Positions 6,954-14,700 of a DNA stretch of 29,836 nucleotides are shown piece after piece. The stretch spans positions 1 to 29,836 of IMG/VR virus record IMGVR_UViG_3300009431_000096. One strand, given 5' to 3'. How positions within the stretch are numbered: position 1 is the stretch's first letter; every line of letters begins with the position of its first letter. The notes below the pieces were generated by a model that was not told where the DNA came from, made no database searches, and saw only the letters and a program-made list of their open reading frames with translations. The translations under genes and the position numbers were made by a program. Source of the stretch: a virus.

Positions 6954-7367
6954 ATGGCTCTATATCCAGACACTTTGGTATGCGCAACTTCTGCGGACAT
7001 CAAAACAAATCAGTTGCAGATCGTCGTCCACGGTGAAGGAAAGACTACTGCATCATTCGCAACAGGTACAGCAGGTACAGTGCTTCCGGCAGGAACACCT
7101 CTAGTGTATGACGGCACAGACTACGAGAAGTTTACAGCGGCAGCATCTAGCGAGATGACAGCTATTGTATGGCCTAACGATGTTGTGCTCGACGATACAG
7201 ATAAAGCTACAGGCGTAGTCCTTCTTAAGGGTGAAGTTCGTAAGTTCTCTGAGATCAAGGCACTTGTTGCAACGGCAGATCAGGCAGCTCTTCTTGCGAG
7301 CTGTAAAGACAACGCGGCTAAGATCGGAATTCTTGTTCGCGGAATTTCTAACATTAACCAAGACTAA
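6954..7367 (+). CDS. Head decoration protein, lambda gpD-like
   Basis: The 137-residue protein follows an excellent AAGGAGG site. The sequence has the expected gpD pattern: a Gly/Thr-rich beta start with GTVLPAGTPLVYDGTDYEKF (residues 42-61), a central AIVWPNDVVLDDTDKATGVVLLKGEVR strand pair, and an Ala-rich helical end. gpD trimers bind the expanded shell at three-fold positions and stabilise it. Its place between protease/scaffold and major capsid gene is the lambda order. Family assignment is by pattern and position. Confidence 0.8.
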   Translation: MALYPDTLVCATSADIKTNQLQIVVHGEGKTTASFATGTAGTVLPAGTPLVYDGTDYEKFTAAASSEMTAIVWPNDVVLDDTDKATGVVLLKGEVRKFSEIKALVATADQAALLASCKDNAAKIGILVRGISNINQD

Positions 7368-7378
7368 GGAGGTAAAAA

Positions 7379-8458
7379 ATGGCTATCGATCCAATCGAAC
7401 TAGTTGACGACATCCGCGAGATGTCAGAAGTAATCAACGAACGTCTCGTACCTCGTAAACCACTTTCTCAGGTCCTAGGGGCCGGGGTTCGTGAGAAGAA
7501 CCTTACAAAAGAAGGTGTACAGGTAGAAACACTGGTAGGTGACTGGAAAATGGCTCCGTTCGTCAATAAAGACGGCGTAGCATCACCAATTACTCGTAAA
7601 AACTTCAATGCATACGTTATTGAGACTCCATGCATAAAAATCAAAGCACCCCTTACGGATTCTGATACTCTTCTTCAGCGTCGTGCAGGAAGCCTTGACT
7701 TTGCAAACGAGTCTGATGCAATGCGCCAAAACGCTCTAGAGCAGTTGGCAGAGGACATGGATGAAATGCTTGAGATGGTCGCCCTTCGTGAAGAGTGGCT
7801 ATGGTCTCAGTGGTTGACAGGAACTATTGCCTACGAAGATACAGATACTAACGTATCGTGGACTGTAGACACTAAGAAGCCTGCAGCTAATACTTTCACA
7901 GTTGGAACACTGTGGAGTCAGGAAGCAGCATCGATGGACGCGGATCTGTCCGCCGCATGTGACATCATTCAGAACACCCACCAAGGCCCTGCACCTAACA
8001 TCTGCCTATGTGGAGTAAACGCAGCACGTACTGTACGTAACCGCCTTGAAAAGGGATGGGCAACTGCAATGAAGACCGATTCAGGAATCCTGACGGGTAA
8101 CGCACAATTGATAGCTCAGTACAACGAGCTTGGAATGCGATACATCGGAATGATCCACGGATTCGAGTTCTGGGAAGTAAGCGGAACACTCACCGATGAT
8201 AAGGGAGTAGAAACTTCGATCATCCGTGACGACTATATCGAAATCTTCTCGAACGGACCACGTGCAGTTCGCGACCGTACTAAATACTACGGACGTAAAC
8301 GCGGAATCACAGGAACTCTCGACGGCACAGCCATCGGTAAAATGAGTTCACGTGCATGGGCTGACGACACTGCAGATGTATACTACCAAGAAGTTCAGAC
8401 TCGTCCGTTCTTCTGGGCCAAGCATCCTCAGTGGTACGTGTCGATGAAAGTAATCTAA
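7379..8458 (+). CDS. Major capsid protein, lambda gpE-like
   Basis: At 359 residues it has the length of the gpE family of HK97-fold capsid proteins. Matching features are the early stretch with APFVNKDGVASPITR (about residues 60-74), ETPCIKIKAPLTDSDTLLQR, an acidic LEQLAEDMDEMLEMVALREEW helix (residues 121-141 region, the spine helix) and a late GPRAVRDRTKYYGRKRGITG plus RPFFWAKHPQWYVSMKVI end. It uses AAGGAGG just before the start and lies directly after the decoration gene. Codons here are more regular (more CGT) than in the tail genes, as expected for a very highly expressed protein. Confidence 0.88.
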   Translation: MAIDPIELVDDIREMSEVINERLVPRKPLSQVLGAGVREKNLTKEGVQVETLVGDWKMAPFVNKDGVASPITRKNFNAYVIETPCIKIKAPLTDSDTLLQRRAGSLDFANESDAMRQNALEQLAEDMDEMLEMVALREEWLWSQWLTGTIAYEDTDTNVSWTVDTKKPAANTFTVGTLWSQEAASMDADLSAACDIIQNTHQGPAPNICLCGVNAARTVRNRLEKGWATAMKTDSGILTGNAQLIAQYNELGMRYIGMIHGFEFWEVSGTLTDDKGVETSIIRDDYIEIFSNGPRAVRDRTKYYGRKRGITGTLDGTAIGKMSSRAWADDTADVYYQEVQTRPFFWAKHPQWYVSMKVI

Positions 8459-8463
8459 TAACT

Positions 8464-8483
8464 GAGGGCTTCGGCCCTCTTTT
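8464..8483 (+). terminator. UUCG-loop terminator after the capsid gene
   Basis: GAGGGC (8464-8469) and GCCCTC (8474-8479) flank a TTCG tetraloop and are followed by TTTT. UUCG loops closed by C-G are exceptionally stable. It lies five bases past the capsid stop with no clear promoter following, so it probably acts as a partial terminator that keeps capsid message high relative to downstream genes. Confidence 0.85.
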
Positions 8484-8518
8484 ATAAAAACGAAGAGAAA
8501 ACAGAAAAGGTAAGAAAA

Positions 8519-8962
8519 ATGAGCAGCGAAAAACAAGTATACATTGTTGAGAATCCAGAGAACGACGGCAAGAAGCCGGGCGGATTCACGATGCGTAACA
8601 TGGGACCGGAAGACATCGTAGTACATCCGGGTGAGAAGATTCCAGCGGATTGGGTACACCCCCACACGTTGGAGACCTTGATGCGCGACGGACACATGGA
8701 GTATGTAGAAGAGGAGGTCAAAAAGCCTAAAAAGGCTAAGAAGAAGGCTTCTAAGAAATCTGCCAAAAAGCAGAAGGAAACTTTTACAGATGAAATGCGC
8801 CAGGAACACTGTATTTTTCCGGAGGTAACTCTTGAAGAACTATCAGACGACGAGATCAGCGAACTCTTAGCAGAGATTGCCGATAAGTCAGAAGTAGCGA
8901 TTCCTGAGCTCTCAACAAAAGAAGAAAAAATTGAATTCCTAAGTTCTGGAGTATCTGAATAA
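8519..8962 (+). CDS. Unknown small head-region protein with a lysine-rich linker
   Basis: This 147-residue protein has AAAGG upstream of its ATG. Three parts are visible: a folded N-terminal part (residues 1-62) with VVHPGEKIPADWVHPHTL, a linker (about 66-88) that is almost all Lys and Ala, and an acidic helical C-terminal part. Similar short proteins occur between capsid and connector genes in many siphophages, but I cannot give a name. The basic linker might bind DNA or the shell interior. It overlaps the next gene by one base (TAATG), indicating joint translation. Confidence 0.65.
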   Translation: MSSEKQVYIVENPENDGKKPGGFTMRNMGPEDIVVHPGEKIPADWVHPHTLETLMRDGHMEYVEEEVKKPKKAKKKASKKSAKKQKETFTDEMRQEHCIFPEVTLEELSDDEISELLAEIADKSEVAIPELSTKEEKIEFLSSGVSE

Positions 8963-9483
8963 TGGCAGTAGAGGCACTATTTAACGAAAGCTACATAGAA
9001 CTTCTTGAGCGTGTACGAATAGAGACAGCGACAGAAGACCAAACCGTTGCACTCGTGAATATGAGTGTCTCTGAAGTCAGAATCGGATTCTACAAAACAC
9101 TAGGGTCAGACAGAGTAGCTGAGATAATAAGTTATCCGCTCGTAGAAAATCCTTCAACAGATGAAGAGATACTCAGAGCGGATGCAGCAAATATCGAGGC
9201 ACTCTGGCTTACATATCTACTTATTCCGAGACTCCCCCAGTTATTTATGGCAGGGGGACACATGGTTAACCAGTTGTTTAACGAAGAGCCTCTTACAAGA
9301 GATGCAGAAGTGTCTCAGGAATTCCTTGACCGACTTAAAGAGCAGATAGACTCAGGCTTATCTGACTTGGTCGAAGATCCTGACGATTACCAGTCGCAGA
9401 CTATAAGAGCATCTTCAATAGGAGCTGACGAGCCATACCTTCTGAAAGATCAATACACAGCATTCGGAGTATTTGACCGATGA
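8962..9483 (+). CDS. Putative head-tail connector (adaptor) protein
   Basis: The 173-residue protein begins at the ATG that shares its A with the previous stop. It is mostly helical and acidic, with a repeated E-x-x-L-R-A-D-A pattern, a hydrophobic LIPRLPQLFMAG turn and a C-terminal DQYTAFGVFDR. Position between capsid and tail-completion/tube genes is where adaptor proteins that extend the portal ring are encoded. No decisive motif is seen, so the role is inferred from context. Confidence 0.45.
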   Translation: MAVEALFNESYIELLERVRIETATEDQTVALVNMSVSEVRIGFYKTLGSDRVAEIISYPLVENPSTDEEILRADAANIEALWLTYLLIPRLPQLFMAGGHMVNQLFNEEPLTRDAEVSQEFLDRLKEQIDSGLSDLVEDPDDYQSQTIRASSIGADEPYLLKDQYTAFGVFDR

Positions 9484-9905
9484 GTATAAAAGTAGCGATA
9501 CAGAAGAAGATAATAGAGCTCGTGGAGAGCGGGACATTCTATAAGGTGACTTATGAGAAACCTGATACGAATATTCCTGTTTTGGGAGATCCTGTAACAG
9601 GAGATGATCTTCCTAAGATCTGGGTCAACGAGACAAGTGCAAAACTAGATGACAGTTCTGCTTCAAGTAGTAGGGATCGCCAGTTTAATCTGATGTCTTG
9701 GAACTTTGAAGCTAGAATTATGTTCAGAGAGGAAGTAGATTGTAGTGAGTTCTTTACAAAAGAGCTTTCTAAGTTGTATATACAAGAGGATGGATACCTC
9801 ACTACAGTGGAGGCGGGAGGCTACAACGTGCAGCATCCAGTCACCGGAGGTAAACAAACAGGAACACATATATTATTGAACCTAACAGCTAACACCAGGA
9901 GGTAA
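9480..9905 (+). CDS. Putative tail completion/terminator protein
   Basis: The 141-residue protein overlaps the preceding gene by the ATGA junction and ends four bases before the tail tube gene. It starts with an amphipathic helix (IQKKIIELVES) and continues with beta strands (FYKVTYEKPDTNIP, FNLMSWNFEARIMFREEVD), ending GTHILLNLTANTRR. Small alpha/beta proteins immediately before the tube gene are usually tail terminators that cap the tube (gpU-like) or neck proteins. Assignment is by order and fold impression only. Confidence 0.45.
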   Translation: MSIKVAIQKKIIELVESGTFYKVTYEKPDTNIPVLGDPVTGDDLPKIWVNETSAKLDDSSASSSRDRQFNLMSWNFEARIMFREEVDCSEFFTKELSKLYIQEDGYLTTVEAGGYNVQHPVTGGKQTGTHILLNLTANTRR

Positions 9906-9908
9906 GCA

Positions 9909-10754
9909 ATGGCTATCAATAACAACGGAGTTGCCTCATCAAACGAGTACCTGCTAGGACGGGGATGCCTGTACCTTGCAGAACTTAACAGTGATGAAAC
10001 TCCACAATCGTACAAACAGGTAGGTAACGTACCTGAACTATCGGTTTCAGTGGATTCAGAACTGTACGAGCATTTCTCATCTAAGCAGGGACTTCGAGTT
10101 AAAGACCTGACAGTTGTGATCGAGCAGACAATGGACATGTCTTTCATTCTTGAGAATGTGAAAGATTTCGGAAATCTGAAATACTTCTTCTCTGGAGATG
10201 CATCTCAGTACACAAATCCTGCGGTTGGAGGGTTTACAGGAGCAGTTATTGCACAGGACGGTACCATTATCGCTAATGCTAACTACGCTCTCGTAGACAC
10301 TACAGGCGGTCCTGTATTCGAGATTGACAAGGCGAATCTCACAGTTGAGACTACTAACGCTACTCCAGTCACCCTTACAGAGGGTACAGACTATACTGTA
10401 GAAGAAGACACTGGTTTGATCTTCATCAAAGATACAGCGGTAGTGCAGACAGCCATCACCAACGGCGAAGGACTTACAGCAGACTATACAGCAGATGCAG
10501 ATGCTGGAGCAGTCACTAAAATGGAAGCTCAGACTCGCGCAACTACTACAGTCGCTCTACGTTTCATATCAATCGATGCGAAAGACGGCTCTAAGCAGGT
10601 ATACGAGTTCCACAAAGTCACAATCTCTGCGGATGGAGACTACAGCCTTATTTCAGATGAGGTTGCTCAAGCTCCGCTGGCAGGATCGGTGGAAAAGAGC
10701 GCGGCTTACGAAGGAACACTTACTATCTACGATCCAGTGGCTCGTACAGCATAG
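9909..10754 (+). CDS. Major tail tube protein
   Basis: The 281-residue, beta-rich protein (AGGAGG upstream) opens with a typical tube-protein start: YLLGRGCLYLAEL (residues 14-26), VGNVPELSVSVDSELYEHFSS (around 37-57) and GLRVKDLTVVIEQTMDMSF. The middle holds a Thr/Val-rich segment with a hairpin VTLTEGTDYTVEEDTGLIF, resembling an inserted Ig-like or loop domain. It is followed by a strong terminator and the G/GT chaperones, exactly as for lambda V. It polymerises into the tail tube around the tape measure. Confidence 0.85.
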   Translation: MAINNNGVASSNEYLLGRGCLYLAELNSDETPQSYKQVGNVPELSVSVDSELYEHFSSKQGLRVKDLTVVIEQTMDMSFILENVKDFGNLKYFFSGDASQYTNPAVGGFTGAVIAQDGTIIANANYALVDTTGGPVFEIDKANLTVETTNATPVTLTEGTDYTVEEDTGLIFIKDTAVVQTAITNGEGLTADYTADADAGAVTKMEAQTRATTTVALRFISIDAKDGSKQVYEFHKVTISADGDYSLISDEVAQAPLAGSVEKSAAYEGTLTIYDPVARTA

Positions 10755-10778
10755 TTACAGTTCTAAGCTTGAATATCA

Positions 10779-10817
10779 AAGAGCCACTGGTACAGTATCA
10801 GTGGCTTTTTTATTTTT
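10779..10817 (+). terminator. Terminator after the tail tube gene
   Basis: AGCCACTG (10782-10789) pairs with CAGTGGCT (10799-10806), extended by a G-U and two A-T pairs, followed by an almost unbroken T run to 10817. As no strong promoter is visible before the next gene at 10842, it is probably a partial terminator that sets high tube expression relative to the chaperones and tape measure. Confidence 0.85.
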
Positions 10818-10841
10818 ACGGAGAAAACAAAGGAGAAAACT

Positions 10842-11420
10842 ATGGAATTTTTAAAAAAGAGCAAAGTCACGGAGTACGAGGTCAACGGAATCGTAACGAG
10901 ATTTAAAGGAATCCCGTTGAAGACAATTTTCAAAATTCGCAATCTGGCCGAGGCTAACAAATCTATTTCCAAACTTCTGGCGCACTTCTTCACAGACAAG
11001 ACAAAAGATGCGGAAGTAATAAGCTCTCAAGAACTCGCCGATGCAGATAAAGCACTGTACAACACACACACACGAGTTGCAGCAATCGACACTCAACTGG
11101 CTACAATACGCCAGAGAGAGCTTGAATCAGGAATTGCCGGTATTCAGTCTTTAATCACATCTCCAGAGAGCCAAGAACTCTTTGCGGAGATTATATACTA
11201 TTCAGTCGCAGATCAGTGGAAAAATGATCAAGGAAAAATACTCAATCAGGAAGAAGCCATCGAATACATAAAGGGATTCAACGTCGCAGTGTCCATGGAA
11301 CTTCTAATAGGAGCGTTTAAAGCGTCTTCGGGAGTTGTGAAAGTTCTGGGAAAGCTGTTTCCCCAGATCCCCAAAAATATGGTAGACCTGGCGGAAGGAA
11401 AGATAAAGGATCTGGGTTAA
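10842..11420 (+). CDS. Tail assembly chaperone G
   Basis: The 192-residue zero-frame product has AAAGGAG seven bases before its ATG. It is helical, with a core of IPLKTIFKIRNLAEANKSI (residues 26-44) and a C-terminal VSMELLIGAFKASSGVVKVLG before the slip site. It lies between tube and tape measure, the invariant place for G-type chaperones. In lambda, G and the frameshift product GT coat the tape measure and recruit tube subunits, and are absent from the mature tail. Codons 169-171 contain the GGGAAAG slippery site. Confidence 0.85.
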   Translation: MEFLKKSKVTEYEVNGIVTRFKGIPLKTIFKIRNLAEANKSISKLLAHFFTDKTKDAEVISSQELADADKALYNTHTRVAAIDTQLATIRQRELESGIAGIQSLITSPESQELFAEIIYYSVADQWKNDQGKILNQEEAIEYIKGFNVAVSMELLIGAFKASSGVVKVLGKLFPQIPKNMVDLAEGKIKDLG

Positions 11421-11755
11421 AGAACCTCTCTCCTGAAGAGGAGAGGCAGTGGCTATGGACCATCATAGAGGATGCTATAACTATATGTGCTTCTTACGGA
11501 TATGATCCACAATGGCTTATAAAACTAGATTGCGAAAACTTCGCAGGGGTGTATAGTAGTGTTATGCGCGTTAAATCCCGTGACAGACTATGGGACCTAA
11601 ACGCAACTACCGTGGCTATGCATCCGGGAGGCAAGAAGGATAAAAACAGGAAAAACATTATCTCCGCGCTGGAGACATGGATACCTCTTGCAGAGTTGAA
11701 ACAGTCGATGGGAGATGCTAGCGGATTTAAGAATCTATTTAGTAAAGGCAGGTAG
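10842..11755 (+). CDS. Tail assembly chaperone GT, made by -1 frameshift
   Basis: Reading to AAG at 11352-11354 and slipping back one base continues without a stop to TAG at 11753-11755, giving about 304 residues (171 from G plus 133). The -1 frame is open from 11321 onward, so the slip site lies within the overlap with G. The T part holds SPEERQWLWTIIEDAI and YGYDPQWLIKLDCENFAG, and no ATG with a ribosome site precedes it; the only start-like codon (GTG at 11549) lies mid-domain. This matches the lambda G/GT system in which a few percent of ribosomes shift. The T domain binds tube subunits in lambda. Confidence 0.85.
11348..11354 (+). promoter_or_regulatory. -1 ribosomal frameshift slippery heptamer GGGAAAG
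   Basis: In the G reading frame the codons are CTG GGA AAG, giving G-GGA-AAG, the same heptamer used by lambda G/GT. It lies 64 bases before the G stop codon, inside the window where the -1 frame is open. Confidence 0.9.
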
Positions 11756-11757
11756 AA

Positions 11758-14700
11758 ATGACAACAGAAGGCGGAATAGATTACGATATCTCAATATCCG
11801 GAAATTTTGATACTAAAATTTCCGGATTTATAGCGTCTGTAAAAGAGCTTACAAAGGAAGTCAAGGGCCTAAGTAAAGGGACATCTGGATCAAGGGCATC
11901 GAGGAAAAATTCGGAGGCGCAAAAAGAGGCCGAAGCATCTAAGGAGACGTCCAAGAACCTTGAGACAGTAGAGAAGCAGGAAAAGGACATCCTGAAAATT
12001 CGCCAGACATCCACCAAGGAAACAGAAAAGCAGACAGCGGCTCAGAAATCTCAGGCCGCAGCAGTCAAGCAGGTAGAGAAGGCAGAGAAAAACATACTCA
12101 AACAAAAAGAGCTTGCCACCAAGCAGTCTAATATACAGGCACTAGCATCTGAAAAGAACGCAAGAGCAGCTGTACGTGTAAAAGTTGCAGAAGAGCAGGT
12201 AAGGCAGGCGAGGGAAGCAGGAATATCCAGCGCGAAAGAGATAGCTAGAGTAACCGGACTATCCGAAAGTGCCGTGAGGAATATCACAGGGGAGACCAAG
12301 AAGGCCACCAGCCAAACCAATAAATTACTATTGTCCTTTAAGCAAGTATTATTTACAGTTTTAAGATTTCAGATCGCCCGTAGAATATTTTCATTCATCA
12401 CAGAAAGTGTTAATGAGATGTCGCGATTTAGTGCTGAGATAGAAGGCGCTCAGATGTCTATGGCCTCAATCGTGGCAACGGTAGGAGAGGTAAGAACAGC
12501 GACAGGGGAACTGGCCGGAGGCGTCACAGCGTTCAACGCAGCACTGAGAATATCAGACGAAGTAATAAACCAACTGAGACTAGATGCAGCAAGAACAGAA
12601 GCAACTTTCGAGGGACTTATACAGGCGTACCAATTCGCGGTAGGGCCTGGATTGGAAGCAGGACTCAACCTTGACCAGATCAGACAAGCCACATTGAACC
12701 TTACTAGAGCCGCTACGCAAATGGGAGTTCCAGTAAGAGGACTAAATGAAGAGATCAGATCTATTCTACAGGGAACCATCAAAATACAAAACACTCGACT
12801 AGGAGTACTCTTCAACAATGAGGAGATTGCAAAAGCGAAAGAAGCAGGGAATTTATTTCAGCTACTTACAGACAGGCTAGGGGTATATAGCGAGACATCC
12901 GACCAGGTAGCAGATACATTCAATGTCCTTGCATCTAACATAAAGGATGCGACCAGCGTACTTCTGGCATCAGGGGCCGTGGAATATTTCGAGAGCCTTA
13001 AGCAACTGCTCAGAGATGTAAGAGGGGAATTGGTAGAGGAACGTGACGGAAAAGATGTACTGAGCGAGGACGCTCTTGAGATAGTTGAGAACATGTCGGA
13101 CGGACTACAGGATATAGTCAAAGCATTCAGTGACATAGTAAAGAATGAGAGCAACCTAGAGGCGTTGAAGGGGATATCCGAAGCAATAGGGGCAGCACTA
13201 TCAGCAGCCGGAGCTTCCATAGGAATAATATTTGAAATAGCCCTAGGAGTACTAGAAGACTTGTCCGGTATAGCGGAGGCGGTGGCGGAGGTGTTCGGGT
13301 CAATAGCCACAAGGGTAAACGGTATGGGCTCAGGCTTTAAAAGGGTTCTAACTTCGGCTATCTCGCTAGCTATAGTATCTAAGGCTTTATTGAGTACGTA
13401 TGTAGCCATCAGAGGAGCGTTACTACTCACAAGTAAGATAACCACTTTCATCACAGGCAAACAGAAGCTATCCGTCCTACTGGAGGCCCGTAGAAAAATC
13501 CTTGCAGATACCACGAACGCATCACTTGCAACACAATTAGGACTACTAACCGCCATAGCAGCCAAGTCGGCTCTTATCACAGGAGGACTAACCCTTGTAT
13601 TGGGAGCTTTAACGCTTTTCCTTGCAGACTTCATAACAGGATCAGATGAGGCGGTAGATAATCTGGGGGACCTGCAGGAAGAAGCAGAGAAGACGGCTAA
13701 GGCTGCGGAAGACTTAAAATCTAGCTTTGAACAGCTTCCTGTGAACATTTCAGCAGCCACTGAACTATCTAAGGAACTACAGAAGACACTGGAAAACGTA
13801 TCTAAGCAGATAGAGAAATCTCAAGCACAATTGAACGTAGCAGCGTCTGTAAGAGAGCTGTCAGGAGAAGCCCGTAAATATTCCAAGATAATAGCAGAGG
13901 GACAGGAAGAGGCTCGTAGAGGCTTAGAAGTAGATCAAAGAAAGATAAGACTGCTAGAACAGCAGATAGCCGGAGAGAAACAGCTCTTAGATTTCGACAC
14001 TCAGGCAGTGAACGAGAGAACAGCCAGACTAGTAGAGATACGCGACCTCATAGACCAGATAGACAAGAAAAGAAAGACAGGGAACGTAGACGAAGAAAGA
14101 AGAAACGAGCTAGTCAGAGAGTATAAGAGAATAGAGGAAGACATATCAACCCTTGTATCAGAAACTTCGGACGAGAACATCAGGGGAGCCAGAGAGTCAG
14201 TAAGGCAAGCACAGAGGGACTATCTGTTTTGGAAACGTAAAAGACTGGAGAGCGAAGAATCTCTTGTAGTATCCGAAAAGGAAGAGGTAGCTCTAGGTAA
14301 TTTAGAGAGCGCAGAGGAAAACCTAACCAACCTTATAGTGGAAAGGCGAAATCTGTCCGCAAAAATAGCAGCGGATGAGGAGGTTATTGCGGAACTCAAA
14401 AGACAAACATCAGAAGCAGAAGCAGCCATATTAAAGAGAACTCTTCTAAGAGTACGGGCAGAGAGGGCTAAAGAGGATAGCTTCAAAAGACAATTGGGAA
14501 TTCAGCGAGAACAGGAATCTATAATAGACGATTTCCTAGAACTGGAGCTGGAAAGACAGAGGACAATAGAAGGTGCCATCACAGCCGAGACCAACCTGCT
14601 GCAGCAGCGCATAGCAGCCAGACAACGAGAAGCGGAAATAGTCGGAGCTCAAAATGAGGCAGATCTAAATGCACTCAAAAACCAGCTAAAGGTCATAAAC

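Noticed and set aside
10495-10854. A 119-residue plus-strand open frame
   Set aside because: It overlaps the tail tube gene in another frame, runs through the terminator and lacks a ribosome site or recognisable pattern.
11396-11402. AGGAAAG as the frameshift site
   Set aside because: It is in phase, but the first base breaks the X-XXY-YYZ rule; GGGAAAG at 11348 fits exactly.
11549-11755. A stand-alone 68-residue gene with GTG start
   Set aside because: It has no ribosome site, starts mid-domain, and the frame is open upstream to 11321; it is the end of the frameshifted GT protein.
12858-13760. A 300-residue open frame on the minus strand
   Set aside because: It lies wholly inside the tape measure gene, is Ser/Ala/Leu-rich with no domain pattern, and arises from codon bias of the sense gene.
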